NCBI RefSeq assembly: GCF_900111905.1
Contig: NZ_FOKM01000006.1
Coordinates: 62,001 to 126,000, forward strand
DNA length: 64,000 nt
Origin: Rhizobium sp. NFR07
Lineage (GTDB): Bacteria; Pseudomonadota; Alphaproteobacteria; Rhizobiales; Rhizobiaceae
Reading direction: 5' to 3'
Part shown: one piece after another, positions 1-8,996 of the stretch
Numbering within the stretch: position 1 is the stretch's first letter
Layout: each line of letters starts with the position of its first letter
The notes under the pieces: model-generated
Told to the model about the DNA's origin: nothing
The model's database searches: none
Seen by the model: the letters and a program-made list of their open reading frames with translations, nothing else
Program-made: the position numbers and the translations under genes

Positions 1-860
1 CCTCCAAGATCAAGCTCTTCGGCACCGCCGCCACGCTCGTCATGCCGCCGGCGATCGTCGCCCGAATGGCCACCACGATCGACAGCATTTCCGGCGGCCG
101 CTTCGGCGTCAATCTCGTCACCGGCTGGCAGCGCCCGGAATACAGCCAGATGGGCCTGTGGCCCGGCGACGACTATTTCGCCGACCGCTATGCCTATCTG
201 ACCGAATACACGACCGTGCTCAAGGATCTGCTGACCACCGGCCAGTCCGACCTCAAGGGCCAGTATTTCCAGATGGACGATTGCCGGATGAAGCCGGTCC
301 CGGAAGGCGGCGTCAAGCTGATCTGCGCCGGCTCGTCGAATGCCGGCATGGCGTTTTCCTCGCAATTTGCCGATTACAGCTTCTGCTTCGGCGTGGGCAT
401 CAACACGCCGAAGGCCTTCGCGCCGACCAATGACCGGCTGCTCGCGGCAAACGAAAAGACCGGCCGCGACGTCCGCTCCTTCGTGCTGACGATGATCATC
501 GCCGAGGAGACATCCGAGGAAGCCTGGGCGAAGTGGGAGCATTACAAGGCCGGCGCTGACGACGAGGCGATCGGCTGGCTCGGGTTGCAGAGTGCTGCCG
601 ACACCAAGTCCGGCTCCGATACCAATGTCCGCCACATGTCGAGCGCTGTCTCGCCGGTCAACATCAACATGGGCACGCTGATCGGCTCCTATGCGGAAGT
701 CGCCGCCATGCTCGACGAGATGAGCGAAGTCCCCGGCACCGGCGGCGTGATGCTGACCTTCGACGATTTCGTCGAGGGCGTGGAAAAATTCGGGAAATTC
801 GTGCAGCCGCTGATGCAATGCCGCCAGCATGTGACGCCGGCTCTGGAGGCTGCGGAATAA
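1..860 (+). CDS. rutA: Pyrimidine monooxygenase RutA (5' end outside window)
   Basis: The reading frame is open from the first bases of the window to a TAA at 858-860, so the N-terminus lies upstream. RutA is a flavin-dependent, luciferase-fold monooxygenase that opens the uracil ring between N3 and C4 to give ureidoacrylate peracid. The visible part carries the family-typical stretch around [19 protein letters not shown] and a [13 protein letters not shown] motif, both characteristic of this subgroup of LLM-class enzymes. The next gene starts at 860 and overlaps the stop codon by one base, and rutC and rutD follow, which fixes the assignment. About 285 residues are visible, compared with roughly 360-380 in the family. 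Confidence 0.93.
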   Translation, partial: SKIKLFGTAATLVMPPAIVARMATTIDSISGGRFGVNLVTGWQRPEYSQMGLWPGDDYFADRYAYLTEYTTVLKDLLTTGQSDLKGQYFQMDDCRMKPVPEGGVKLICAGSSNAGMAFSSQFADYSFCFGVGINTPKAFAPTNDRLLAANEKTGRDVRSFVLTMIIAEETSEEAWAKWEHYKAGADDEAIGWLGLQSAADTKSGSDTNVRHMSSAVSPVNINMGTLIGSYAEVAAMLDEMSEVPGTGGVMLTFDDFVEGVEKFGKFVQPLMQCRQHVTPALEAAE

Positions 861-1603
861 TGGTTACGGTTGCAGGATACAGGGCTCCCGAAAGCCGTCT
901 CGACAGCGTGACACTCCCCGCCAGACCCGAGCCGATCTCGATCAAGCCGTCGGAAACGGCGGTCGTCGTCGTCGACATGCAGAATGCCTATTCGACCGAA
1001 GGCGGCTATGTCGATCTCGCCGGCTTCGACATTTCCGGCGCCAAGGGCACGATCGACAATATCAGGAAGACACTTGATGCGGCCCGCGCAAACGGCGTGC
1101 AGGTCATCTATTTCCAGAACGGCTGGGACAAGGATTATGTCGAAGCCGGCGGCCCGGGCTCGCCGAACTGGCATAAATCCAATGCACTCAAGCACATGCG
1201 CGCCAATTCGGAGATGCAGGGCAAGCTTCTTGCCAAGGGTACCTGGGATTATGCGATCGTCGACGAGCTGCAGCCGCAGCTAGGTGACATCCTGGTGCCG
1301 AAGACCCGCTATTCCGGCTTCTTCAACACCAACATGGACAGCGTGCTCAGAGCGCGCGGCATCCGCAACCTCGTCTTCGTCGGCATCGCCACCAATGTCT
1401 GCGTCGAGAGCTCGCTGCGCGATGCCTTCCACCTCGAATATTTCGGCGTGATGCTGGAAGACGCCACTCATCACCTGGGCCCCGACTTCATCCAGCAGGC
1501 GACCGTCTACAATGTCGAGAAATTCTTCGGCTGGGTGGCCACCGTCAACGATTTCTGCGCCGTCATTTCGCAGGCAGCACCCGCAGACGCCAGCCAGGCA
1601 TAA
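860..1603 (+). CDS. rutB: Ureidoacrylate amidohydrolase RutB
   Basis: This is an isochorismatase-fold cysteine hydrolase of 247 residues that removes the carbamate group from ureidoacrylate (peracid), releasing ammonia and CO2. The catalytic triad is visible as Asp39 (VVVDMQNAY), Lys148 (VPKTRYSG) and Cys181 ([16 protein letters not shown]). I chose the ATG at 860 because a GGAGG lies 10 bases upstream and because it overlaps the rutA stop codon. A longer frame from 818 would only add residues that overlap rutA. It is in an operon with rutA and rutC. Confidence 0.93.
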   Translation: MVTVAGYRAPESRLDSVTLPARPEPISIKPSETAVVVVDMQNAYSTEGGYVDLAGFDISGAKGTIDNIRKTLDAARANGVQVIYFQNGWDKDYVEAGGPGSPNWHKSNALKHMRANSEMQGKLLAKGTWDYAIVDELQPQLGDILVPKTRYSGFFNTNMDSVLRARGIRNLVFVGIATNVCVESSLRDAFHLEYFGVMLEDATHHLGPDFIQQATVYNVEKFFGWVATVNDFCAVISQAAPADASQA

Positions 1604-1622
1604 TCATAGAGGAGAACGAAGA

Positions 1623-2009
1623 ATGCCGAAGTCGATCATCGTGCCGGAAGGAACCCAGAAGCCGATCGCCCCTTATTCGCCGGGCACATTGGCCGATGGT
1701 GTCGTCTATGTCTCGGGCACCCTGCCCTTCGACAAGAACAACGACGTCGTCCATGTCGGCGATGCCGGTGCCCAGACGCGCCATGTGCTGGAGGTCATCA
1801 AGTCCGTCATCGAGACCGCCAGCGGCACGATGGAAGACGTCACGATGAACCATATCTTCATCACCGACTGGGCGAATTACCAGGCCGTCAATGCGGTCTA
1901 TGCCGAGTATTTCCCGGGCGACAAGCCGGCGCGCTACTGCATCCAGTGCGGCCTCGTGAAGCCGGATGCGCTGGTGGAGATCGCCACCGTCGCCCATATC
2001 GGCAAGTGA
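1623..2009 (+). CDS. rutC: 3-aminoacrylate deaminase / peracid reductase RutC (RidA family)
   Basis: This RidA/YjgF-family trimeric protein has 128 residues, the same length as the E. coli protein. It acts on the aminoacrylate intermediate of the Rut pathway. The first residues ([21 protein letters not shown]) and the C-terminal [13 protein letters not shown] are typical of RutC. The ATG at 1623 is preceded by GAGGAGAACGAAGA, so it is preferred over the earlier in-frame codon at 1512, which lies inside rutB. The gap to rutB is 19 bases and to rutD 69 bases. Confidence 0.92.
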   Translation: MPKSIIVPEGTQKPIAPYSPGTLADGVVYVSGTLPFDKNNDVVHVGDAGAQTRHVLEVIKSVIETASGTMEDVTMNHIFITDWANYQAVNAVYAEYFPGDKPARYCIQCGLVKPDALVEIATVAHIGK

Positions 2010-2078
2010 TCGCCCCTATCTGCAGATGGAGCGAGGGGGTATTCACCTCCCCTGACATCCCCCAATCGAAGGCACGCC

Positions 2079-2852
2079 ATGCACTATGAAGTTCGAGGCC
2101 TGACGGATCCTGCGGCTCCGACGATCATCCTGTCCTCCGGGCTCGGTGGATCGGGAGCCTATTGGGCGCCGCAGATCGAGGCTTTGGCCTCCGACTTTCG
2201 CATCGTCACCTACGATCATCGCGGCTGCGGCCGCAGCGGCGGCGAGGTGCCGGAAGACGGCGGCATCTCGGCCATGGCGGACGATGTGCTGGAGATCGCG
2301 GATACATTAGGCCTCGAGCATTTCAGCTTCATGGGCCACGCGCTCGGCGGCCTGATCGGGCTCGACATCGCCCTGCGCCGACCAGACATGATCGAGAAGC
2401 TCATTCTCATCAACGCCTGGAGCAAGGCCGACCCGCATTCCGGCCGCTGCTTCGACACGCGGATCGCACTGCTCGAAAACACCGGCGTCGAAGCCTTCAT
2501 CAGGGCGCAGCCGCTTTTTCTCTATCCGGCAATCTGGATGGCGGAAAACGCCGCCCGCCTGGCGGAAGAGGAACAGCACGGCCTTCGCCATTTCCAGGGC
2601 CGCGAGAATATCCTGCGCAGGATAACAGCGCTCAGGGCATTCGATATCGAAGCGCGGCTTGGCGAAGTCGCGGTCCCGGCGCTGGTGATTGCAACGAAGG
2701 ATGACCTGCTCGTGCCCTATAGCCGCTCGCTGCATCTTGCCGAAAAGCTGCCCGGCGCGGAACTCGCGCTCTTCGAGTTCGGTGCCCACGCCGTCAACGT
2801 CGTCACTCCGGCACCGTTCAACGAATCCATGCTCAGGTTCCTGCGAAGCTGA
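2079..2852 (+). CDS. rutD: Aminoacrylate hydrolase RutD (alpha/beta hydrolase)
   Basis: This 257-residue alpha/beta-hydrolase-fold protein speeds conversion of aminoacrylate to malonic semialdehyde. The nucleophile elbow reads GHALGG, with Ala where most hydrolases of this fold carry Ser. I recall the same GHALG pattern in E. coli RutD, so this is a family trait rather than a lesion. The oxyanion region (SSGLGGSGAYW) and the C-terminal His (FGAHAVNV) are present. It ends the rut genes visible here. No rutE (malonic semialdehyde reductase), rutF (flavin reductase) or rutG (uracil permease) follows. Confidence 0.88.
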   Translation: MHYEVRGLTDPAAPTIILSSGLGGSGAYWAPQIEALASDFRIVTYDHRGCGRSGGEVPEDGGISAMADDVLEIADTLGLEHFSFMGHALGGLIGLDIALRRPDMIEKLILINAWSKADPHSGRCFDTRIALLENTGVEAFIRAQPLFLYPAIWMAENAARLAEEEQHGLRHFQGRENILRRITALRAFDIEARLGEVAVPALVIATKDDLLVPYSRSLHLAEKLPGAELALFEFGAHAVNVVTPAPFNESMLRFLRS

Positions 2853-3080
2853 CGGGCGAAGGGCCGGCACAAAGGTAACCATCAGAGCAAGGCTTGGCTG
2901 CTGCGTGAGACTATGGCGACCGATCAACCCGGCCATTTCATCTGAAATACAATTTCGTTTTCCGCTTATTGCCAAGCAACACGACGCAGGCGTGGATAGC
3001 TCCACCGCCATCCGGCGGCCCGCCTCTTGTCACGATCACTCCGCGAAGCGGTGGCCGGCGGGGAAATCAAGGAGCCAACC

Positions 3081-3716
3081 ATGCTGTCACCCACCGCCAT
3101 ACTGATCACAATTCTCGGGACCATCATGGTAGGTGCGATGAGCCCCGGTCCAAGCTTCGTGATGGTCTCGCGCATATCGATCTCGCGTTCGCGCATGGAT
3201 GGCCTTGCCGCCGCGATAGGTATCGGCCTCGGCGGCACGATATTCGCCACGCTTGCGCTTGCCGGCGTCACCGCTCTGATCACCCAGTTCATCTGGTTCT
3301 ACGTCGCGCTCAAGGTCTTCGGCGGCGCCTATCTCATCTATATCGCCACCCAGATGTGGCTTGGCGCCTCCCATCCGATCACGGCAACGGGCGCGGCAGA
3401 GCAGAGTACCGTCGGCCGCAGCTTCGGGGTTGCCGTTCTCACCCAGTTGAGCAATCCGAAGGCGATCGTGGTCTATGCCAGCGTCTTTGCCGCAGTTCTG
3501 CCGCCCAGCATACCGCCGAGCCTGTTCATCGCGCTGCCCGTCGGCATCTTCCTCGTCGAGACAAGCTGGTACGTCATCGTCGCGCTGATCTTCTCGTCGT
3601 CGAAGCCCCAGTCCATCTACTTGAGCGCGAAGCGATGGATCGATCGCGCCGCCGCCGGCCTTCTCGGCGCTCTGGGACTGAGGCTCGTCTACAGCGCCGT
3701 CTACAACCGCGCATAA
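3081..3716 (+). CDS. LysE/RhtB-family amino-acid exporter
   Basis: This is a 211-residue membrane protein of the LysE translocator family, which exports amino acids or their derivatives across the inner membrane. The N-terminal GAMSPGPSFVMVSR motif and about six hydrophobic segments are typical. The ATG at 3081 is chosen because AAGGAG sits about 7 bases upstream. The in-frame ATG at 3027 would add 18 hydrophilic residues that do not fit the family. It lies 228 bases after rutD and is probably a separate unit. The substrate is unknown. Confidence 0.85.
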   Translation: MLSPTAILITILGTIMVGAMSPGPSFVMVSRISISRSRMDGLAAAIGIGLGGTIFATLALAGVTALITQFIWFYVALKVFGGAYLIYIATQMWLGASHPITATGAAEQSTVGRSFGVAVLTQLSNPKAIVVYASVFAAVLPPSIPPSLFIALPVGIFLVETSWYVIVALIFSSSKPQSIYLSAKRWIDRAAAGLLGALGLRLVYSAVYNRA

Positions 3717-3763
3717 CAGGTTCGGCGCCGGAACACGGCGCTTGGTGACGCCTGACCGGGCCG

Positions 3764-3805
3764 GGACCTGCGAGCGATCGATGAACCACCGCCGCTCGCA
3801 GGTCC
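3764..3805. terminator. Hairpin between convergent genes
   Basis: A perfect 13-bp inverted repeat (GGACCTGCGAGCG at 3764-3776 and its complement at 3793-3805) encloses a 16-base loop. It lies between the ends of the LysE gene and the minus-strand isoaspartyl peptidase gene, so it could stop transcription from both sides. There is no T-run, so factor-independent termination is uncertain. Confidence 0.45.
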
Positions 3806-3854
3806 GATACCGGCGGCACTATGGCCGTCGGAAATCACCGAATGTGCCGGATCC

Positions 3855-4805
3855 TCACGCAGGCAGCGCGAATACCTCATCATGGGTGGCGACGAAGAAC
3901 TTCCCCTCGGAGGTCACCCAGCCTCGGAACATGCCATCGGTGTTGTAAGGAGCGGCAATCGATCCGTCGGCGCCGACAGCGACCAGACCGGCACCGATAT
4001 CGTGGCTCTTCAGGTCTTCCATGATCAGCTTTCCGGATGCCTGCTCGAGGCTCTCGCCGAGATAATCCACCCGGCTCGCCACTTCATGGCCGACGGCGTA
4101 GCGCATGAAATATTCGCCCTTTCCGGTGCCCGAAACGGCGCAGACGCCGTCGCGAGCATAGGTGCCGGCACCGACGATCGGGGTGTCGCCGATCCGCCCG
4201 GCCGGCTTGTTGTTGTAGCCGCCGGTGGAGGTTGCGGCTGCCAGATGGCCTTCGGCATCGAGGGCCACCGCGCCGACCGTGCCGTGCTTTTCCGATTCGC
4301 TCGCCTTCGCCGCCGTGCCGGCCGCCGCATGGGCTTTCATAGCCGCCAGCGCGTTGACCCGGCGCTCGGTGGTAAAGTAGTCGGGCTCGACCATGTCGAG
4401 GCCGGAGGCTGCGGCGAATGCGTCAGCCGCGTCGCCGCCGAGCAGGATAGCATCGCCCGCTTCCATGATCTTTCGGGCGGCCTTGATCGGGTTACGGATG
4501 CGGCGCACCAGCGTCACGCCGCCCGCTTCCAGATTGCGGCCATCCATGATCGAGGCGTCCAGCTCGTGTTTTCCATCGGTATTGAGTGCTGCGCCATAGC
4601 CGGCATTGAAATGCGGGCTGTCTTCCATCACCACGACCGCGGCTTCAACCGCGTCCAGCGCCGTGCCGCCGGCGCTGAGCACCGCCCAGCCTGCCTTCAG
4701 CGACAGCCCGAGGTCACGCCGCGCCTCGGCCCAGTCGGTCTCGCTCAGGTCGAGCTTGGCCATGACACCGCAGCCTCCGTGGATCGCGAGTGCTATCTTG
4801 CCCAT
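3855..4805 (-). CDS. iaaA: Isoaspartyl peptidase / L-asparaginase (IaaA type)
   Basis: This N-terminal-nucleophile hydrolase of 316 residues autocleaves into two subunits and removes isoaspartyl residues from peptides and hydrolyses asparagine. The nucleophile is Thr176 in the HGTVGAVAL motif, and the start IALAIHGGCG is characteristic. The ATG at 4805 is preferred over the one at 4820 because GAGAGACTACCA precedes it. It lies behind a strong minus-strand terminator that follows the binding-protein gene. In E. coli, iaaA sits in an operon with the glutathione importer gsiABCD, and the transporter here has the same components. Confidence 0.9.
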   Translation of the reverse strand: MGKIALAIHGGCGVMAKLDLSETDWAEARRDLGLSLKAGWAVLSAGGTALDAVEAAVVVMEDSPHFNAGYGAALNTDGKHELDASIMDGRNLEAGGVTLVRRIRNPIKAARKIMEAGDAILLGGDAADAFAAASGLDMVEPDYFTTERRVNALAAMKAHAAAGTAAKASESEKHGTVGAVALDAEGHLAAATSTGGYNNKPAGRIGDTPIVGAGTYARDGVCAVSGTGKGEYFMRYAVGHEVASRVDYLGESLEQASGKLIMEDLKSHDIGAGLVAVGADGSIAAPYNTDGMFRGWVTSEGKFFVATHDEVFALPA

Positions 4806-4842
4806 TGGTAGTCTCTCCATGCTTGTAATAGCCGGGGCTTAT

Positions 4843-4869
4843 AAAAAAGGCCGGGCACTGTGCCCGGCC
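4843..4869 (-). terminator. Rho-independent terminator after the ABC binding-protein gene
   Basis: On the minus strand a 9-bp GC-rich stem (arms 4861-4869 and 4849-4857, 3-base loop) is followed directly by six Ts (AAAAAA at 4843-4848 on the plus strand). It lies 25 bases after the stop of the binding-protein gene and only about 40 bases before the iaaA start. It should therefore reduce or block read-through into iaaA. Confidence 0.85.
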
Positions 4870-4893
4870 CAAGTTGCCTTACGGCTGGGAAAA

Positions 4894-6498
4894 TCAGTTC
4901 GCCGGGCGGATATTCATCGCCAGCGTGTCTTCGTCCGAACGGGGCACGATCGTGATCGTCTTCTTCATGCCCCAGGCCGAGACGATCGAGGCGATCGCAA
5001 GGTTCGGGCGGTCGGAAGCGACCAGCGCATTGGCATCCATCAGGAATTTCTCGCGCTTCTTGGCGTCCATCTCGACGCCGGCGGCCTCGATCAGCTTGTC
5101 CATTTCCGGATTGACGTAATTGCGGATGTTGAAGGCGCCGAGTTTCTTGGCCGGGTCGTTGGAATGGACCAGCGACGAAAGCGTGTAGTTCGCCTCGCCG
5201 GTCAGCGTGCCCCAGCCGGACAATGTCAGCGAATAATCGCCGCGCGTGTTGGCGGGGAAGTAGACGGCGCCCGGCTGTGAATTGGCTTCCACCTGGATGC
5301 CGATCGCGGTCAGCATCTGGGCAATCGTCGTGCCGGCATCCTTGTCGCCCGGTAGGCGGTCGTTGGTGAAGGAGAACACGACCTTGAACCCGTCCGGATA
5401 ACCGGCCTCTGCCAGCAGCGCCTTGGCTTTCTCGACATCCCATGCCGGCGCCTTCACATCCGGATTGTAGCCGAAAATATTCGGCGTCACGAGCTGCGAC
5501 TGGACCGTGCCCATGCCTTCCATGGCGATCTCGGTGATCGTTTCGCGGTCGATCGCGAGATCGAAGGCTTCACGGACGCGCGGGTCGAGGAAGGGGTTCT
5601 TCGGCAGCGGCGAACCGTCCTTGGCCGTCACCTGCGGCGGCTTTTCACGGAAGTCGAAGGCCATGTTGAACAGATAGACGCTGTCCTGACGCACGATGGT
5701 CAGCTTGCTGTCGGTTTCCAGCGTCGGCACGTCGGATGCCGGGATGCGGGCAATCAGGTCGACCTGGCCGGCCTTCAGCTGCGCCACGCGGGCGGCGTCG
5801 TTGGGGATTTCCTTGCGGATGACCTTGTCCCAAGGTTCCTTGCCGCCCCAATAGCCATCGAAGCTCTGCAGAACCAGCTGTTCCTTCGGCGTCCACGAGA
5901 CGAACTTGTAGGGACCAGTGCCGATCGCAGCCTTACCGGAATTGAAACCTTCCGATGCCTTTTCCGGGCTGTCGGAATAATCCTTCGCAGCGACATGCGA
6001 GACGATGAAGAGACGGATGAAGTCGTTCGGCAGGGTCGGCGCCGGGCCGTCGGTCTTTACCCGGATCGTATGGGCGTCGACGATCTCGGTGCTTTTCACG
6101 CGGCGGACATAGATCGTCGTCGGATTGGGGCCGGCGACCTTCGGAATTCGCTCGATGGAGAACTTCACGTCTTCGGCGGTGAAATCGGAACCATCATGGA
6201 ATTTCACGCCCTCGCGCAGCTTGAATTCCCAGGTCGTGTCGTCGATCGCGGTCCAGCTCGTCGCCAGGCCCGGTTCGAGTTCCAGGTTGTTACCGGACTT
6301 AACAAGGGAATCGAAGATGTGCTTCATTGCCTCGGCATGAGTGCCGGCGGCTGTGAAATCGGGGTCGATGGAAAGCGGGCCGGCGCGCACGCCGATGGTA
6401 AGATCGGCGGCGAGTGCCGCACCCGATACGCTGCCGAGCAGCGCGGTCGAAAGCGCAACCGTACGCAATGTCCCTGAGATCGTTGTCAAGATCGTCAT
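4894..6498 (-). CDS. Peptide/glutathione-type ABC transporter substrate-binding protein (family 5)
   Basis: This periplasmic binding protein of 534 residues belongs to the DppA/OppA/GsiB family. A signal peptide is visible at residues 1-31, ending in GAALAAD. The family motif LEPGLATSWTAIDDTTWEFKLREGVKFHDG follows at about 75-105. The start at 6498 has AGGAGAACGAAGA upstream and overlaps the stop of the MarR gene as ATGA, which implies translational coupling to the regulator. The matching permeases and ATPase are on the opposite strand at 8025-11580. The substrate is not determined by sequence. A gsi-like role (glutathione or other peptides) is an inference from the neighbouring iaaA and the fused ATPase. 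Confidence 0.9.
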   Translation of the reverse strand: MTILTTISGTLRTVALSTALLGSVSGAALAADLTIGVRAGPLSIDPDFTAAGTHAEAMKHIFDSLVKSGNNLELEPGLATSWTAIDDTTWEFKLREGVKFHDGSDFTAEDVKFSIERIPKVAGPNPTTIYVRRVKSTEIVDAHTIRVKTDGPAPTLPNDFIRLFIVSHVAAKDYSDSPEKASEGFNSGKAAIGTGPYKFVSWTPKEQLVLQSFDGYWGGKEPWDKVIRKEIPNDAARVAQLKAGQVDLIARIPASDVPTLETDSKLTIVRQDSVYLFNMAFDFREKPPQVTAKDGSPLPKNPFLDPRVREAFDLAIDRETITEIAMEGMGTVQSQLVTPNIFGYNPDVKAPAWDVEKAKALLAEAGYPDGFKVVFSFTNDRLPGDKDAGTTIAQMLTAIGIQVEANSQPGAVYFPANTRGDYSLTLSGWGTLTGEANYTLSSLVHSNDPAKKLGAFNIRNYVNPEMDKLIEAAGVEMDAKKREKFLMDANALVASDRPNLAIASIVSAWGMKKTITIVPRSDEDTLAMNIRPAN

Positions 6499-7058
6499 TC
6501 TTCGTTCTCCTCTGTATTTGTTATTTGAGGCCAATTGGGGGAATCCACGACGACCTTTGCCAGCAGTTCCGAAAGCATCAGCTTTTCGGCAGGGGTCAGG
6601 CCGGATACCATCATGCTTTCGCGCTCGACCATCGGCTGCATGGCCTGATCAACGATGCGCCTGCCTTCGTCCGTGATGTAGAGGACGAAACTTCTCAAAT
6701 CCGCCTGATCGACCTCGCGGCGGATGATCTTCTTGTCGACGAGCTTCTGGATTGCGCGGCTGATCGTGTTCTTCGGAAAGCCCGACGAGTTGCAGATCGC
6801 GCTGGCGGTGAGGCCGTCCGCCAGACGAAGCGAATAGAGCACGACGAATTCCGGCCTCGGCACGCCGTGCTCGCGCTCAATGCGGCGGTAGATCGGCTCG
6901 TTGAACTGCAGCGCCAGGAAGTTGATGCGGAAGGAAAGCCAGCAGGGATTATGCCACAGCTTGACCGCCACGAGATCGTCGACGCCATGGCTGCCGGCGG
7001 CAAGCTTGCCACCTTCCTGCAGCAGATTATCCAACGCCTGTCCCGACGTAACCCGCAC
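6495..7058 (-). CDS. MarR-family transcriptional regulator
   Basis: This 187-residue protein has a MarR-type winged helix around residues 65-130. The recognition helix reads FPKNTISRAIQKL, followed by the wing VDQADLRSFVLYITDEG. It probably controls the divergent transport genes. The start is a GTG at 7058 and no strong ribosome site is evident, so it could lie a little downstream. The stop overlaps the start of the binding-protein gene by four bases. Two 19-bp repeats with dyad symmetry lie just upstream of its start and are the likely binding sites. Confidence 0.88.
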   Translation of the reverse strand: MRVTSGQALDNLLQEGGKLAAGSHGVDDLVAVKLWHNPCWLSFRINFLALQFNEPIYRRIEREHGVPRPEFVVLYSLRLADGLTASAICNSSGFPKNTISRAIQKLVDKKIIRREVDQADLRSFVLYITDEGRRIVDQAMQPMVERESMMVSGLTPAEKLMLSELLAKVVVDSPNWPQITNTEENEE

Positions 7059-7084
7059 GATAGTCCCCGCGCCCCAACTTTAAA

Positions 7085-7103
7085 TTAGTCCCGTATGGAA
7101 CTT
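7085..7103. promoter_or_regulatory. Candidate MarR operator, copy 1
   Basis: The 19-base sequence TTAGTCCCGTATGGAACTT is repeated exactly at 7138-7156. Its 16-base core is an imperfect palindrome, with 12 of 16 positions matching the reverse complement (pattern AGTyCCrTAyGGrACT). It lies 27 bases upstream of the MarR GTG start. The size and symmetry fit a MarR dimer site. Confidence 0.65.
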
Positions 7104-7137
7104 GACGCTACCGCAATTGGCTGTCAATTTCTTTTTT

Positions 7138-7156
7138 TTAGTCCCGTATGGAACTT
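7138..7156. promoter_or_regulatory. Candidate MarR operator, copy 2
   Basis: This is an exact copy of the 19-base element at 7085-7103. The centre-to-centre distance is 53 bp, about five helical turns, so both copies face the same side of the DNA. It lies about 95 bases upstream of the creatininase-family gene and could repress that transcript while copy 1 controls the MarR side. Confidence 0.65.
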
Positions 7157-7250
7157 TGCATTTGGCGAAGACAGCCGTCGTCAGAGCATAATTTTTGTGC
7201 GTTTTCGTCAATGCATGCAATTTCTTTGCGCGCTTTGCCGAAGACGGAGA

Positions 7251-7967
7251 ATGGAGAGCGCGCCGGTGAAGATCGCGGATATGAACTGGATGCAGGTCGA
7301 GGAGCGCGCGGCCTCCGACGATCGCTGTATCCTCCCGATCGGCAGTGTTGAACAACACGCCTATCTCAGCCTCGCGACGGACATGATCCTTGCTGAGAAG
7401 GTTGCCGCCGATGCAGCCGAACCGCTCGGCATTCCGGTCTTCCCGGCCGTGCCTTACGGACTTGCATCTTCCTTTGCCGCCTTTCCCGGCACTCTCACCC
7501 TGTCGCTTGCCACCTATGTCCGCGTCATCCGCGATCTGCTCGACGGCATCCATCGCTCCGGCTTCCGTCGGATCCTCGTCGTCAACGGCCATGGAGGCAA
7601 CATCCCGGCCATGACGGTCATTTCCGAATGGCTGAACGCCCATCCCGACACGTCGGTGAAATTCCACGACTGGTGGCGGGCGCCGAAGACGATGGCGAAG
7701 GTTCAGGAGATTGATCCGGCCGCCTCGCATGCCTCCTGGATGGAGAATTTCCCCTGGACGCGCACCGGCGATCCGCGCCAGCCGACGACCTCCAAGCCGT
7801 GCATTGATTTCGCAGCGCTCGCGCGCGTCGATGCCGGGCGCAAGCGCGGGCTTCTCGGCGACGGCAATTACCATGGCCTCTACCAGCGGCCCGACGAGGA
7901 CATGCTGGCTATCTGGGACGTTGCCGTGAAGGAGACGAGAGACCTTCTGGAGAACAACTGGCACTAA
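7251..7967 (+). CDS. Creatininase-family amidohydrolase
   Basis: This 238-residue protein belongs to the creatininase/creatinine amidohydrolase family, metal enzymes that open cyclic or linear amides. The metal-binding motifs GSVEQHAYLSLATD and NGHGGN are visible near residues 30 and 115. The ATG at 7251 is used. A GTG at 7266, preceded by GGAGAG at a good distance, is an equally plausible start. It opens the plus-strand set that continues with the two permeases, so it probably acts on the imported compound or on a product of it. Creatinine itself is only one of several known substrates of the family. Confidence 0.82.
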   Translation: MESAPVKIADMNWMQVEERAASDDRCILPIGSVEQHAYLSLATDMILAEKVAADAAEPLGIPVFPAVPYGLASSFAAFPGTLTLSLATYVRVIRDLLDGIHRSGFRRILVVNGHGGNIPAMTVISEWLNAHPDTSVKFHDWWRAPKTMAKVQEIDPAASHASWMENFPWTRTGDPRQPTTSKPCIDFAALARVDAGRKRGLLGDGNYHGLYQRPDEDMLAIWDVAVKETRDLLENNWH

Positions 7968-8024
7968 CCGTCGCGGGTAAACGCGGCATCTCAAACCCGC
8001 AGAAGACGGGAGCATGGGGAACGA

Positions 8025-8996
8025 ATGGTAGGCTATCTTTTGCAACGCCTGTGGCAGGCCGCGATCGTGGTGATCGCCATGTCGGCGCTGGTTTTCTGCG
8101 GTGTCTATGCCGTCGGCAATCCGATCGACGTACTGATCTCGCCGGACGCGACGCAGGATATCCGTGCCGCGGTGATCGCCCAGTACGGGCTCGACCAGCC
8201 GCTCTGGCACCAATATCTGAGTTTCCTCGGCCGCGTGCTGGAAGGCGATTTCGGCCGCTCCTTCGTCTATAACATGCCGGTCAGCGAACTGATCATGTCG
8301 CGCCTGCCGGCGACGCTGGAACTGACGCTGGCCGCCGTCTTCTTTGCGGCGCTCGTTGGCATCCCGATCGGCATGTATGCCGGATACAAGCCGAACAGCC
8401 CGGTCTCCCGCGCCGTCATGGCGCTCTCCATCCTCGGCTTTTCCGTGCCGACCTTCTGGTTCGGCCTGATGCTGATCATGGTCTTTGCCGTGCAATGCGG
8501 CTGCATGCCGGCCGGCGGACGGGGCGACACGGTAAGCGTGTTCGGCGTCGATTTCAGCTTTCTGACGTTTGACGGCCTGTCGCACATGATCCTGCCGGCG
8601 CTCAACCTGGCGCTCTTCAAGTTCTCGCTGATGATCCGGCTGGCGCGCGCCGGCACCCGCGAACTGATGCTGAGCGACACGGTGAAATTCGCCCGCGCCG
8701 CCGGGATTTCGGAGTTCACCATCCTCAGCCGCCATGTGCTGCGGCTGATCTCCATCCCGCTCGTCACGGTCTTCGGCCTGGAGCTCGGCTCGACGCTCGC
8801 CTTTGCCGTCGTTACCGAGACGATCTTCTCCTGGCCCGGGCTCGGCAAGCTGATCATCGACAGCATCACCTCGCTCGATCGGCCGGTCATGGTCGCCTAT
8901 CTCATGCTCGTGGCACTTCTCTTCATCGTCATCAACCTCGTGGTCGACCTCACCTATGCGCTGCTCGACCCGCGCCTGCGGAAGGGAAGAGCCTGA
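8025..8996 (+). CDS. ABC transporter permease, DppB/GsiC type
   Basis: This inner-membrane permease of 323 residues has about six transmembrane segments. The DppB-type N-terminus (YLLQRLWQAAIVVIAMSALVF) and the EAA-like loop (KFARAAGISEFTILSRHVLR) are present. It ends in TGATG, overlapping the start of the second permease. It pairs with the binding protein at 4894-6498, which is on the other strand. Confidence 0.92.
   Translation: MVGYLLQRLWQAAIVVIAMSALVFCGVYAVGNPIDVLISPDATQDIRAAVIAQYGLDQPLWHQYLSFLGRVLEGDFGRSFVYNMPVSELIMSRLPATLELTLAAVFFAALVGIPIGMYAGYKPNSPVSRAVMALSILGFSVPTFWFGLMLIMVFAVQCGCMPAGGRGDTVSVFGVDFSFLTFDGLSHMILPALNLALFKFSLMIRLARAGTRELMLSDTVKFARAAGISEFTILSRHVLRLISIPLVTVFGLELGSTLAFAVVTETIFSWPGLGKLIIDSITSLDRPVMVAYLMLVALLFIVINLVVDLTYALLDPRLRKGRA

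Noticed and set aside
7080-8735. Minus-strand frame of 551 codons over the creatininase and permease genes
   Set aside because: It is antisense to genes with clear motifs, and the composition is that of a shadow frame.
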